A stretch of DNA of 64,000 nt from Brevundimonas sp. UBA6550 (lineage in GTDB: Bacteria; Pseudomonadota; Alphaproteobacteria; Caulobacterales; Caulobacteraceae), in contig NZ_DJKE01000012.1 in the NCBI RefSeq assembly GCF_002434505.1, positions 248,001 to 312,000 on the forward strand, written 5' to 3'. Positions 24,282-34,125 of the stretch are shown in pieces. Below the pieces are notes generated by a model, which ran no database searches, was not told the origin of the DNA, and saw only the letters and a program-made list of their open reading frames with translations. The translations under genes and the position numbers were made by a program. Numbering within the stretch: position 1 is the stretch's first letter; each line of letters starts with the position of its first letter.

Positions 24282-24556
24282 CAGCCCACCCCTCCCGCGA
24301 CGCTGTGGCCCACGGTCGGTCCGGCCGAGCGGATTCGCTCCTTCAGCCGGTCGCGGCCGGACGGGGTGTGGTCGTCCACCTCGACGGCATAAGGATTGAC
24401 GAAGATGTCCGGGCGCCCGGCGATTTCGGTCAGGACGATGTCCGCCGTCGCCTCGTCCAGCACGGAGGCCTGGTCGATGTGATCCACCGGCTGGTTGTCG
24501 ACACCGGCGTAGATCACGCGCCCGTCCGACAGGCGGTTTGCGGTGACGATCTTCAT
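24281..24556 (-). CDS. DUF2849 family protein of the sulfite reductase operon
   Basis: 91 residues. IVTANRLSDGRVIY followed by PVDHIDQA and PYAVEVDD is typical of DUF2849, a small protein regularly encoded directly before cysI in alphaproteobacteria. It may donate electrons or help assemble the reductase, but no activity is established. Its ATG overlaps the cysG stop by 4 bases, and its stop overlaps the cysI start. It is therefore made in step with both. Confidence 0.88.
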   Translation of the reverse strand: MKIVTANRLSDGRVIYAGVDNQPVDHIDQASVLDEATADIVLTEIAGRPDIFVNPYAVEVDDHTPSGRDRLKERIRSAGPTVGHSVAGGVG

Positions 24557-25935
24557 GCCGCCGCCTCCGTCCGGGTCTCGACCGCCGCCGAAAAGGCCGC
24601 CGTCTCGCCGACGAACAGCAGGGCCGGCCCCGTCAGACTGGCCCCGCGAACCAGGGCGCCCAGCCCGTCCAGCCGGCCGGTCAGAACCCGCTCGTCCGGT
24701 CGGCTGCCGTTCTCGACCACGGCCACCGGCGTCGAGCCTGCGCGCCCTGCGGCCATCAGCTTGGCCGCCGTCTCCTCGGCGCGATCCGTTCCCATATAGA
24801 TGGCCAGGGTGTGGTTCGGCGCGGACAGGCGCGACCAGTCGGCGTCGACGCCGCCCGGCTTGGCCTGCGCCGTCACGAAGGTGACCGCCTGGGCGTGATC
24901 GCGGTGCGTCAGGGGAATGCCCGCAGACGCTGCGCAGGCCAGGGCCGCCGTGACGCCCGGCACCACGAAGGCCGGCACGCCCGCCGCCCGCATGGCCTCC
25001 AACTCCTCGCCGCCGCGTCCGAAGACGAAGGGATCGCCGCCCTTCAGGCGTACGACGCGATGACCGGCGCGGGCCTCTGCGATCATCAGGGCCTCGATCT
25101 GGTCCTGAGGCACGGAATGGTCGCCGCGCGCCTTGCCGACATACAGGCGTTTGGCGTCGCGCCGCGCCCGCTCCAGCACCGCCTCCGGGACCAGCCGGTC
25201 GTGGACGATGACGTCGGCGTCCTGAAGCACCCGCAGGGCCTTCAACGTCAGCAGTTCGGGATCGCCCGGACCGGCCCCAACAATATGGACCACGCCCTGT
25301 TCGGGCGCCGCCACGTTCAGCAGACGCAGCATCTCGCGCCGCGCCTCGGCCGTCCGACCTTCCGCCGCCAGGGTCGCGGACGGCCCGCGAAACGCCTTCT
25401 CCCAGAACCGTCGGCGCGCCATGAAGTCCGGCACGCTGGCCTTGACCGTGTCGCGCAGCTCGCGCGCCAGCCGCGCCACATTGGCCAAACCGGCTGGCAG
25501 CACGCCCTCGATGGCCGTGCGGATGTCGCGGGCCAGGATCGGCGCAGAGCCGCCGGTCGCCACGCCGATCACCACCTCGTCGCGGTCGATCAGGGCCGGG
25601 GTCTGGAAATCGCTGAGCGCCGGCTGGTCCACAACATTGACCTGGGCGCCCGCGGCCCGCGCCAAGGCCCCCAGCCGCGCCAGCTCATCGGCGTCTTGCA
25701 ACGCCATGAAGACCAGACGCGCGCCTTCGAGGTCCGCTGCGTCCGGCGAACGCAACACCGGCTCGGGCGCCGCCAGGGGCGTCTCGATCCGTGCAGGCGC
25801 GCCGTCGGGCGCGAACCAGACCACCTCGGCCGGCGTGTTCAGGAACAGTCGCAGCTTGGCCAGCGCAGGCTCGCCGCCGCCGATGATGATGACCTTTGCG
25901 GCCTCCAGCGGGATGGAGGCGAGGAATACGCGCAT
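24553..25935 (-). CDS. cysG: Siroheme synthase CysG
   Basis: 460 residues. The N-terminal precorrin-2 dehydrogenase/ferrochelatase (about 1-205) has VIIIGGGEPALAKLRL for NAD binding. The C-terminal uroporphyrinogen-III methyltransferase (215-455) has VGAGPGDPELLTLKAL and LKGGDPFVFGRGGEE for SAM binding. It makes siroheme for CysI. It is the first gene of the operon, facing the LysR gene across 124 bases that must hold the operon promoter. The N-terminal half includes GVATGGSAPILARDIR, as expected of the CysG bifunctional type. Confidence 0.95.
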   Translation of the reverse strand: MRVFLASIPLEAAKVIIIGGGEPALAKLRLFLNTPAEVVWFAPDGAPARIETPLAAPEPVLRSPDAADLEGARLVFMALQDADELARLGALARAAGAQVNVVDQPALSDFQTPALIDRDEVVIGVATGGSAPILARDIRTAIEGVLPAGLANVARLARELRDTVKASVPDFMARRRFWEKAFRGPSATLAAEGRTAEARREMLRLLNVAAPEQGVVHIVGAGPGDPELLTLKALRVLQDADVIVHDRLVPEAVLERARRDAKRLYVGKARGDHSVPQDQIEALMIAEARAGHRVVRLKGGDPFVFGRGGEELEAMRAAGVPAFVVPGVTAALACAASAGIPLTHRDHAQAVTFVTAQAKPGGVDADWSRLSAPNHTLAIYMGTDRAEETAAKLMAAGRAGSTPVAVVENGSRPDERVLTGRLDGLGALVRGASLTGPALLFVGETAAFSAAVETRTEAAA

Positions 25936-26059
25936 CGTCTTGCTTTCAGGGCCGTCGGGAGAGGAAGGAGGGGCGACGGCGGGTCAGCGACCATCGACTT
26001 GACGGTCCCAGGCCGCAAACCAGATTGCCTTTGTCTCGCTGATAGGATTTCTAACGGCG

Positions 26060-26989
26060 ATGGCCCGTCCCCTGCTTCCGCTCAACGCCCTTCGCGCCTT
26101 CGAGGCCGCCGCGCGTCACCTGAACTTCTCGCGCGCCGCCGACGAACTGTCGGTGACGCCGGGCGCCGTCAGCCAGCAGATCCGGCTGCTGGAGGACATC
26201 GTGGGCGGCCCCCTGTTCGTGCGCGAGGCGCGCGGGCTGCAGCTGACGGACCTGGGCCGATCCTCCGTACCGCTGCTGCGCGAGGGGTTCGAACGGCTGA
26301 TGGACGCCTCGGCCCTGTTGCGCGAGCCGCCGCGCAGGAAACAGGTGTCGATCAGCGTGGCGCCCGGCTTCGCCTCCAAATGGCTGATGCCGCGCATGGA
26401 CGACTTCCACACCGCCCATCCCGAGATCGAGCTGTGGATTTCGGCGGACATGGAGACGGCGGACCTGTCGGAGGGCAAGATCGACCTGGCCGTCCGCTAC
26501 GGGCCCGGCGACTATCCCGGCCTGACGGTCGACCGGCTGATGACCGAGACGGTGCTGCCGGTCTGCGCCCCGTCGCTGATGGTGGGGGACAAGCCCATTC
26601 GCAAACCCGCCGATCTGATCGGCCACACCCTGCTGCACGACATGTCCAACGACGGCGACCCCAGCCGCCCGGACTGGGCCATGTGGCTGAAGGCGCGGGG
26701 CGTGCGCCATCCCGATCCGCGCCGGGGCTCGCGCTTCAACCAGTCCAGCCTGTTGATCGAGGCGGCGGCGTCGGGGCGCGGCGTGGCCCTGGCCAAACGC
26801 ACCCTGGCCCAGGCAGACCTGGCGTCCGGCCGGCTGGTCGCCCCCTTCCCGGATGGATCCGAGGCGGTCGGGTTCGCCTATTATGTGGTCCAGCCGCGCG
26901 ACCGGCCGGCCTCGCCCAGCGCGACCGCCTTCGTCGGCTGGTTGAAGAAACAGGCCGTGGACCACGACAATACGATGGGTCAGCTGTAG
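26060..26989 (+). CDS. LysR-family transcriptional regulator (GcvA-like)
   Basis: 309 residues. The N-terminal winged HTH (about 6-65, LNALRAFEAAARHLNFSRAA and VTPGAVSQQI) and a periplasmic-binding-type effector domain (about 95-300, VSISVAPGFASKWLMPRM) are of the GcvA/TrpI type, not CysB by eye. It diverges from the cysG operon with a 124-base shared region, the usual place for a LysR-type regulator of the neighbouring genes. Control of sulfur assimilation is an inference from position. The nearby partial palindrome TTAGAAATCCTA (26043-26054, minus strand) could be a binding site. Confidence 0.9.
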   Translation: MARPLLPLNALRAFEAAARHLNFSRAADELSVTPGAVSQQIRLLEDIVGGPLFVREARGLQLTDLGRSSVPLLREGFERLMDASALLREPPRRKQVSISVAPGFASKWLMPRMDDFHTAHPEIELWISADMETADLSEGKIDLAVRYGPGDYPGLTVDRLMTETVLPVCAPSLMVGDKPIRKPADLIGHTLLHDMSNDGDPSRPDWAMWLKARGVRHPDPRRGSRFNQSSLLIEAAASGRGVALAKRTLAQADLASGRLVAPFPDGSEAVGFAYYVVQPRDRPASPSATAFVGWLKKQAVDHDNTMGQL

Positions 26990-27023
26990 GCTGGCCTCGT
27001 ATCCGCAACGAAAGCTCCCCGTC

Positions 27024-27758
27024 ATGGCCAATGGAAAGCCCGCGCGCCTCGCCATCCTGATCGACGCGGAGAACGCCTCGCCCCGCATCGCCGAGGCGCT
27101 GTTCACCGAGATCGCCTCCCTGGGCGAGGCCTCCGCGCGGCGGGTGTACGGCGACTTCTCCAGCCCGCAGATCGCCGGCTGGACCAAGGTGCTGGCGCGC
27201 TGGGCGATCCAGCCGCAGCAGAACTTCGCCAACACCAAGGGCAAGAACTCGGGCGACATCGCCCTGGTGATCGACGCGATGGACCTGCTGCATTCGGGCC
27301 GGTTCGACGGGTTCTGCCTGGTGTCGTCGGATTCCGACTTCACCCGCCTGGCCGCCCGCATTCGCGAGGAAGGCGTGGACGTCTATGGGTTCGGCGAACA
27401 GAAGACGCCGGAAAGCTTCCGCCAGGCCTGCACCCGCTTCATCTACACCGAGAACCTGACCACCCAGGCCGAGCCGGACGGCGACACCGGCAAGAAGACC
27501 GCCGCCGAGCCCGCGCCGGCCAAGCGCAAGCCAAGCGAAGCGACACGGCTGATCGCCTCCGTCATCGCCGACATGGACGAGGACGGCGACGGCTGGGTTC
27601 TGGCCGGGGCCATCGGCAATCGGCTGCGCAACGCCTATCCCGACTTCGACCAGCGCACCTATGGCTACGCCAAACTGTCGGACCTGATCCGCGCGACGGG
27701 CCGGTTCGAGGTTGAGAGCAAGGGGCCGGGCGGAATGCGGATTCGCGACCGCGCCTGA
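27024..27758 (+). CDS. NYN-domain RNase-like protein with OST-HTH/LOTUS domain
   Basis: 244 residues. The N-terminal NYN (PIN-like) domain (about 7-145) keeps acidic residues: LIDAENA (Asp13), GDIALVIDAMDLL and SSDSDFTRL, which would hold catalytic Mg2+. A Lys/Pro/Ala linker (about 150-170) leads to a C-terminal OST-HTH/LOTUS domain (about 175-240). This pairing (NYN then LOTUS) suggests an RNA-binding nuclease or RNA-handling protein. It starts 34 bases past the LysR gene stop on the same strand, but functional linkage is not established. LabA/DUF88 family assignment is by motif. Confidence 0.9.
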   Translation: MANGKPARLAILIDAENASPRIAEALFTEIASLGEASARRVYGDFSSPQIAGWTKVLARWAIQPQQNFANTKGKNSGDIALVIDAMDLLHSGRFDGFCLVSSDSDFTRLAARIREEGVDVYGFGEQKTPESFRQACTRFIYTENLTTQAEPDGDTGKKTAAEPAPAKRKPSEATRLIASVIADMDEDGDGWVLAGAIGNRLRNAYPDFDQRTYGYAKLSDLIRATGRFEVESKGPGGMRIRDRA

Positions 27759-27770
27759 CGAGGTTTCCGG

Positions 27771-29681
27771 TCAGGCCCGCGCGGCGCGGCTGGCCGGCAC
27801 GCCCAGGGCCTGCAGGGCGGAGGCGGCGATATGGTCGGCGTTCAGTCCGGCCTGGGCGTACATTACGGCCGGGGCGTCCTGATCCTGGAAGACGTCGGGC
27901 AGGTTCAGGGTGCGGATCTTCAGGCCGCCGTCCAGCGCGCCCTTTTCCGCCAGCAGTTGCAGCACGAAGGCGCCGAATCCGCCCATGGCGCCCTCCTCCA
28001 CCGTGATCAGACACTCATGCTCGCGCGCCAGACGCAGGATCAGGTCGGCGTCCAGCGGCTTGGCGAAGCGGGCGTCGGCGACGGTGGCCGACACGCCCTT
28101 CGCCGACAGCAGGTCCGCCGCCTTCAGCGATTCCTGCAGACGGGTGCCCAGCGACAGGATGGCGACGGACGTGCCCTCGCGCACGATCCGGCCCTTGCCG
28201 ATCTCCAGCGGCGCGGCCAGTTCGGGGATATCCACCCCCACGCCGTCGCCGCGCGGATAGCGGAAGGCGCTGGGCCGGTCGTCGATGGCCAGAGAGGTCG
28301 AGATCATCGCCGCCAGCTCCGCCTCGTCCGAGGCCGCCATCAAGACCATGCCAGGCAGGGCGCCCATGAAGCCGATGTCGAACGATCCGGCGTGGGTGGC
28401 GCCGTCGGCCCCGACCAGCCCGGCCCGGTCCATGGCGAACCGCACCGGCAGGGACTGGATCGCCACGTCGTGGACCACCTGATCGTAACCGCGTTGCAGG
28501 AAGGTGGAATAGATGGCGCAGACCGGCTTCATCCCGTCCGCCGCCAGACCGGCGGCGAAGGTCACGGCGTGCTGTTCGGCGATGCCGACATCATAGGTCC
28601 GCTCGGGGAAGGCCTGACCGAACAGGTCCAGCCCCGTGCCCGACGGCATGGCGGCGGTGATGGCGACCACAGTCGGATCGACCTTGGCGTGTTTGATCAG
28701 CTCGGTCCCGAACACCTTGGTGTAGCTGGGGGCGTTGGAGATGGCCTTGGCCTGTTTGCCCGACACCACGTCGAACTTGACCACCGCATGGAGTTTGTCG
28801 GCGCTGCTCTCGGCGGGGGCGTATCCCTTGCCCTTCTGCGTCACGACGTGGACCAGGACCGGCCGGTCCTCGATGGCGGCCGCCTTCTTCAGGATCGGCA
28901 CCAGATTGTCCATGTCGTGACCGTCGATGGGGCCGACGTAGTAGAAGCCCAACTCCTCGAAGAAGGTGCCGCCGGTCACCATGCCGCGCGCATACTCCTC
29001 GGCCTTCTTGGCCGCCTTGCGGAACGGGCGCGGCAGGTGCTGCGCCACCGATTTGCCCAGCCGACGCACGTTCTGATAGGCACCGCCCGACACCAGCCCG
29101 GCCAGATAGGCGCTCATCCCGCCGACCGGCGGCGCGATCGACATGTCGTTGTCGTTCAGAATGACCATAAGCTGGCCGCTGGTCGCCTCGGCGGCGTTGT
29201 TCATCGCCTCATAGGCCATGCCGGCGGACATGGAGCCGTCGCCGATCACGGCCACCACGCGGTTCTTCTCGCCCTTCTGATCGCGTGCGGCCGCGAAGCC
29301 CAGGGCGGCGCTGATCGAGGTCGAGGCGTGGGCGGCGCCGAACGGATCGTATTCGCTCTCGCTGCGCTTGGTGAAGCCCGACAGGCCGCCGCCCTGGCGC
29401 AGGGTGCGGATGCGGTCGCGCCGTCCGGTCAGGATCTTGTGCGGATAGCACTGGTGCCCGACATCCCAGATCAGGATGTCCTTTGGGGTTTCAAACACAT
29501 GGTGAAGCGCGGTGGTCAGCTCGACCACCCCCAGGCCCGCGCCCAGATGCCCGCCGGTGACGGACACCGCGTCGATGGTTTCGGCCCGCACCTCTTCGGC
29601 CAGCTGTTTCAGCTGGGCGATGTCGAAGCTGCGCATATCGGCGGGAAACTTGACGGTGTCGAGAAGCGGGGTGTCGGGCAT
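27771..29681 (-). CDS. dxs: 1-deoxy-D-xylulose-5-phosphate synthase
   Basis: 636 residues, normal length. [15 protein letters not shown] and [16 protein letters not shown] bind thiamine diphosphate and Mg2+, and [15 protein letters not shown] carries the catalytic Glu of the transketolase-like domain. It condenses pyruvate with glyceraldehyde-3-phosphate, the first step of the MEP isoprenoid route. It lies downstream of ispA (60 bases) and xseB on the same strand, the xseB-ispA-dxs order of many proteobacteria. The convergent NYN gene ends 12 bases away. Confidence 0.98.
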   Translation of the reverse strand: MPDTPLLDTVKFPADMRSFDIAQLKQLAEEVRAETIDAVSVTGGHLGAGLGVVELTTALHHVFETPKDILIWDVGHQCYPHKILTGRRDRIRTLRQGGGLSGFTKRSESEYDPFGAAHASTSISAALGFAAARDQKGEKNRVVAVIGDGSMSAGMAYEAMNNAAEATSGQLMVILNDNDMSIAPPVGGMSAYLAGLVSGGAYQNVRRLGKSVAQHLPRPFRKAAKKAEEYARGMVTGGTFFEELGFYYVGPIDGHDMDNLVPILKKAAAIEDRPVLVHVVTQKGKGYAPAESSADKLHAVVKFDVVSGKQAKAISNAPSYTKVFGTELIKHAKVDPTVVAITAAMPSGTGLDLFGQAFPERTYDVGIAEQHAVTFAAGLAADGMKPVCAIYSTFLQRGYDQVVHDVAIQSLPVRFAMDRAGLVGADGATHAGSFDIGFMGALPGMVLMAASDEAELAAMISTSLAIDDRPSAFRYPRGDGVGVDIPELAAPLEIGKGRIVREGTSVAILSLGTRLQESLKAADLLSAKGVSATVADARFAKPLDADLILRLAREHECLITVEEGAMGGFGAFVLQLLAEKGALDGGLKIRTLNLPDVFQDQDAPAVMYAQAGLNADHIAASALQALGVPASRAARA

Positions 29682-29741
29682 CAGCCGAAAAACCTTGGAA
29701 AGTCTGATTGATCAACCCGCAGGTCGCGTCAACGTTTCGTA

Positions 29742-30939
<1,198 letters not shown>

Positions 30940-30987
30940 GGCGCGGACCCTAGAGGGGGTCGCCGCACGCTTCAACGTCAGAAGCGG

Positions 30988-31647
30988 CTATCGCTTCTCG
31001 TAGCGACGCTGGGACCAGTATTTGAAGCCCTGATTCTGGACCAGCTTCCAACCGTCCTCCTTCAGGGCGCGGCCGACCATATGGTTGAAATAGCCGTGGG
31101 CGAAGACCAGCACGTCCTGGCCGCCTTCGGCGCGAGCGATCAGCTTTCGAGCCGCCTGATCGGCGCGCGCCTCGGCCTGGGCGCGGGTCTCCTGGCCGTC
31201 GTGGTGGTCGAAGGCGTGCCACCAGAACCGCGACACCACGCCCCACCATTTGGGCGACAGCCTGATCCATTCCGGCACGGGCGGCGGCGGCAGCGGCGCC
31301 TCGATGAACATGACGTCCGACATCACCTCGCGCCCCGCCGAGACGGCGGCGGCGGTCTCCTGCGCGCGCTGGCGGGTGGAGGCGTAGATGGCGCCGGCGC
31401 CCTGGGCCGCCGCGACCAGTTCGGCGGGCGGCGTCTGGCCGGCCAGCAGGCCGCCGATCTCGTATTTCGCCCACCAGTCGCCATACTGGCGCGCCGTGAT
31501 CAGGCATTTTCGCGACAGGGCCGGCTCGCCGTGGCGGGTCAGGATGATGGCGCCGGGACGGGTCGCGACCAGGGCGCCGACGGAGGGCGCGGCGGTCGGA
31601 GCCACGGAGGGTTCGGTCGAATCGAGGGACAGGGCGGGGACAGACAT
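30988..31647 (-). CDS. Histidine phosphatase superfamily protein
   Basis: 219 residues from the ATG (MSVPALSLDS). A TTG 27 bases upstream is also in frame. LTRHGEPA is the RHG phosphohistidine motif, and VFAHGYFNHMVG contains the second catalytic His. STRQRAQETA adds the substrate-binding Arg. Its substrate could be a phosphoprotein or a small sugar phosphate. The usual RHGE active-site set is intact. It lies upstream of xseB with a 48-base gap and may be in the same transcript. No signal peptide is seen. Confidence 0.88.
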   Translation of the reverse strand: MSVPALSLDSTEPSVAPTAAPSVGALVATRPGAIILTRHGEPALSRKCLITARQYGDWWAKYEIGGLLAGQTPPAELVAAAQGAGAIYASTRQRAQETAAAVSAGREVMSDVMFIEAPLPPPPVPEWIRLSPKWWGVVSRFWWHAFDHHDGQETRAQAEARADQAARKLIARAEGGQDVLVFAHGYFNHMVGRALKEDGWKLVQNQGFKYWSQRRYEKR

Positions 31648-31921
31648 GACGAGCGGACGGGCCTTTGATTTCAAGGCTTTGAACGTCCTCGGTCCTCCCC
31701 CAGCGCGGTGACGTATGCGACCGCAGAACGGCCTGATGCTTCAAGGTCGTAGCCCCCCTCGCGCGCGGACACAACCTCGCCTGAACACCTCCGTCTCGCG
31801 ACCTCCAGAACGGCGACATCGGCACATCGGTCTTGCCGGCCGTGATTTCTCGCGCGCGCCTTGCGCCCGGCCTGTCGCAAGCCGATCTGGAGGACCACAA
31901 ACCAAGCCCGAGGAGATCGTC

Positions 31922-32926
31922 ATGAAGGCCATCGGCACGACCGGCCCCCGCCCCGCGACCGACCCCGCCGCCCTGGTCGCCTTCGACGCGCCCGAACCGA
32001 CCTTGCGTCCCCGCGACCTGCTGGTTCAGGTCAAGGCAGTCAGTCTGAACCCGGTCGATACGAAGGTCAGAAACAGCCGTCAGCCCGAGGCCGGCCAGAC
32101 CAGCATCCTGGGCTATGACGCGGCAGGGGTGGTGATCGGCGTCGGCGACGAGGCCAGTCTGTTCAAGGTCGGGGACGCGGTCTTCTACGCCGGTCAGATC
32201 GACCGTCCCGGCTCCAACGCCGAACGCCAGGCGGTGGACGAGCGGATCGTGGGGCCGAAGCCGACGTCCCTGACCTTTCCCGATGCCGCCGCCCTGCCCC
32301 TGACCGTGATCACGGCCTGGGAGCTGCTGTTCGACCGGATGAAGGCCGGGGCCGACGAGGGCGAGACCCTGCTGATCGTCGGCGGCGCGGGCGGCGTCGG
32401 TTCAGCCCTGATCCAGATCGCGCGGGCGACGACCCGGCTGCGCGTCGTCGCCACGGCCTCGCGCCCCGACACCCGCCAATGGTGCCTGGACCTGGGCGCC
32501 CATGCCGTGATCGACCATTCCGGCCCGATCGACGAGGCCCTGACCGCCGCCGGCGAGCGCGCGCCCCGCTACATCGCCGCCCTGACCCACACCCAGTCGC
32601 ATTTCGAGGCCCTGACCCGCGCGGTCGCGGCCCAAGGCGTGATCGGCGCCATCGACGACTTCAAGGGTCTGCCGGTCGAACTGCTGAAGCCCAAGGCCGC
32701 CGGCTTCGTCTGGGAGTTCATGTTCACCCGTCCGGTGCAGCAGACGCCGGACATGGTCCGGCAGCACGACATCCTGGCCGAGGTTTCTCGCCTGGTCGAT
32801 GCGGGCGCGATCCGCACCACATTGACCAAGAACCTGGGTCCGCTGTCGGTTCAGACCCTGCTGGACGGTCATCGTCGGCTGGAAAGCGGCGCGACCATCG
32901 GCAAGATCGCGCTGGACGGGCTCTGA
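31922..32926 (+). CDS. Zinc-type alcohol dehydrogenase/quinone oxidoreductase family protein
   Basis: 334 residues. The ATG follows AGGAG by about 7 bases. The N-terminal GroES-like domain (about 1-125, LRPRDLLVQVKAVSLNPVDT) and the Rossmann domain (about 130-270, LLIVGGAGGVGSALIQIA) form an NADPH-dependent reductase of the MDR group. Quinone oxidoreductase-like (ZADH/YhdH-type) members of this sort lack the catalytic zinc Cys cluster, and I see none here. It is 23 bases upstream of the GNAT gene on the same strand. Confidence 0.88.
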   Translation: MKAIGTTGPRPATDPAALVAFDAPEPTLRPRDLLVQVKAVSLNPVDTKVRNSRQPEAGQTSILGYDAAGVVIGVGDEASLFKVGDAVFYAGQIDRPGSNAERQAVDERIVGPKPTSLTFPDAAALPLTVITAWELLFDRMKAGADEGETLLIVGGAGGVGSALIQIARATTRLRVVATASRPDTRQWCLDLGAHAVIDHSGPIDEALTAAGERAPRYIAALTHTQSHFEALTRAVAAQGVIGAIDDFKGLPVELLKPKAAGFVWEFMFTRPVQQTPDMVRQHDILAEVSRLVDAGAIRTTLTKNLGPLSVQTLLDGHRRLESGATIGKIALDGL

Positions 32927-32949
32927 CCCTTGCCCTCTAAGGGCGAACC

Positions 32950-33477
32950 ATGACCGCGCCCGAGATCCGCCCTGCCCGCCCCGAAGACGCCGCCGCGCTG
33001 GGCGCCCTGGGGCGCCGGACCTTTGTCGACACCTTCGTCGCCGGCTTCGGCATCCCCTATCCGCCCGCCGATCTGAACGCCTTTCTCGACGCCAGTTTCG
33101 ATCTGGAGCCGACGTTGAAGAAGCTGGCCGAGCCCGGATGCGCCTGGTGGGTGGCCGAGCGCGACGGCCAGCTTCTGGCCTTCGCCAACGCCGGTCCCAA
33201 CGGCCTGCCCCATGCCGAGGCCAGGAGCGGCGATCTGGAGCTTCGCCGCCTCTATGTGGCCAAATCGGCGCAAGGTCTCGGTCTGGGCACGGCGTTGCTG
33301 ACCCTGGCGCTGGACTGGATGCAGACGAACACCGCCGGCCCGCTGTGGATCGGCGTCTGGAGCGGCAACGACAAGGCCCAGCGCCTCTACGCCGCCCACG
33401 GCTTCGAAAAGGTCGGCGAATACGACTATCCCGTCGGCGCCTGGCGCGACCGCGAGTTCATCTTGCGGCGGGGATAG
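32950..33477 (+). CDS. GNAT family N-acetyltransferase
   Basis: 175 residues. IRPARPEDAAALGALGRRTF begins the fold. LRRLYVAKSAQGLGLGTALL is the acetyl-CoA-binding motif A (Gln/Arg-x-x-Gly-x-Gly/Ala here as QGLGLG), and AQRLYAAHGFEKVGEYDYPVG is motif B. The substrate is unknown: the motif B ending resembles spermidine or small-molecule acetyltransferases. It follows the oxidoreductase by 23 bases. The nucleotidyltransferase gene begins 14 bases after its stop. Confidence 0.92.
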   Translation: MTAPEIRPARPEDAAALGALGRRTFVDTFVAGFGIPYPPADLNAFLDASFDLEPTLKKLAEPGCAWWVAERDGQLLAFANAGPNGLPHAEARSGDLELRRLYVAKSAQGLGLGTALLTLALDWMQTNTAGPLWIGVWSGNDKAQRLYAAHGFEKVGEYDYPVGAWRDREFILRRG

Positions 33478-33491
33478 ACTATGTTGCCGAC

Positions 33492-33782
33492 ATGACCCGC
33501 GCCGAACTGCTGGAAAAGCTGCGCGACCTGAAGCCCTGGCTCGAAGAGCAGGGCATCGTCAACGTACGCCTGTTCGGCAGCTACGCCCGCGACGAAGCGG
33601 GACCGGACAGCGACGTCGATCTGTTGGTTGACGAAGCCGGTCCTGTCGCCGCGTGGGGCGCGTCGCCGGTGGAGGAGGCGTTGAGCCACAGGCTTGGCGT
33701 CAAGGTCGAACTGATCCTGGATCGTTCTTTGACCAATCCTTACATTCGCCACACGGCCGAAAGAGACGCCCTTGTGGTCTGA
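33492..33782 (+). CDS. MntA-type minimal nucleotidyltransferase (antitoxin)
   Basis: 96 residues. FGSYARDEAGPDSDVDLLVD has the exact GSX10DXD pattern of minimal nucleotidyltransferases, with the two metal Asp residues present. MntA proteins AMPylate HEPN toxins and so neutralise them. The partner gene follows with an 11-base overlap. The start ATG (MTRAELLEKL) is 14 bases past the GNAT gene stop. With the intact motif I expect an active enzyme. It may, less likely, be a degraded solitary pair. Confidence 0.9.
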   Translation: MTRAELLEKLRDLKPWLEEQGIVNVRLFGSYARDEAGPDSDVDLLVDEAGPVAAWGASPVEEALSHRLGVKVELILDRSLTNPYIRHTAERDALVV

Positions 33783-34125
33783 TCCCCGAGACGCCGCCCA
33801 TGTGCATGAAATGATGGCGCGCATCGGCGCGATCGAAAGCCTGGTCGCCGGTCAGGACCGTGACGCCTTTCTCTCGGACATCGCCCTACCTCACGCCTTG
33901 GCCCTGCATTTTCTGGTTCTGGGCGAAACGGCCAACAGGTTGTCCGAGCCGTTCCGGGCGGCGCTGCCACAGATAGAGTGGCGTAAGATCGTCAATCTCC
34001 GGCATTTGATCGCTCACGAATACCGTCGAATCGATCACGCCGAGCTCTGGCGTCTTTCGCTGACGCATATTCCAGAGCTGAAGTCAGCTTTGCCGTCGCT
34101 ACCACCCCCTTCCGAAATCTTCTGA
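33772..34125 (+). CDS. HepT-type HEPN toxin
   Basis: 117 residues from a TTG that overlaps the mntA end by 11 bases. An internal ATG at residue 14 or 15 is possible. NLRHLIAHEYRRIDHAE contains the RX4HXY HEPN ribonuclease motif (R, four residues, H, E, Y), so the active site is intact. HepT is an RNase toxin blocked by AMPylation of the motif Tyr by MntA. The stop codon overlaps the VWA gene start as TGATG, which suggests coupling of three genes. Confidence 0.88.
   Translation: MWSDPRDAAHVHEMMARIGAIESLVAGQDRDAFLSDIALPHALALHFLVLGETANRLSEPFRAALPQIEWRKIVNLRHLIAHEYRRIDHAELWRLSLTHIPELKSALPSLPPPSEIF

Noticed and set aside
25936..26059. SAM or cobalamin-type riboswitch upstream of cysG
   Set aside because: The leader is short and I see none of the conserved core motifs. 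LysR control is more likely.
33481..33491. Alternative start for mntA at an earlier ATG-like codon
   Set aside because: The ATG at 33481 lies in another frame and leads to no family sequence. The ATG at 33492 begins the nucleotidyltransferase.
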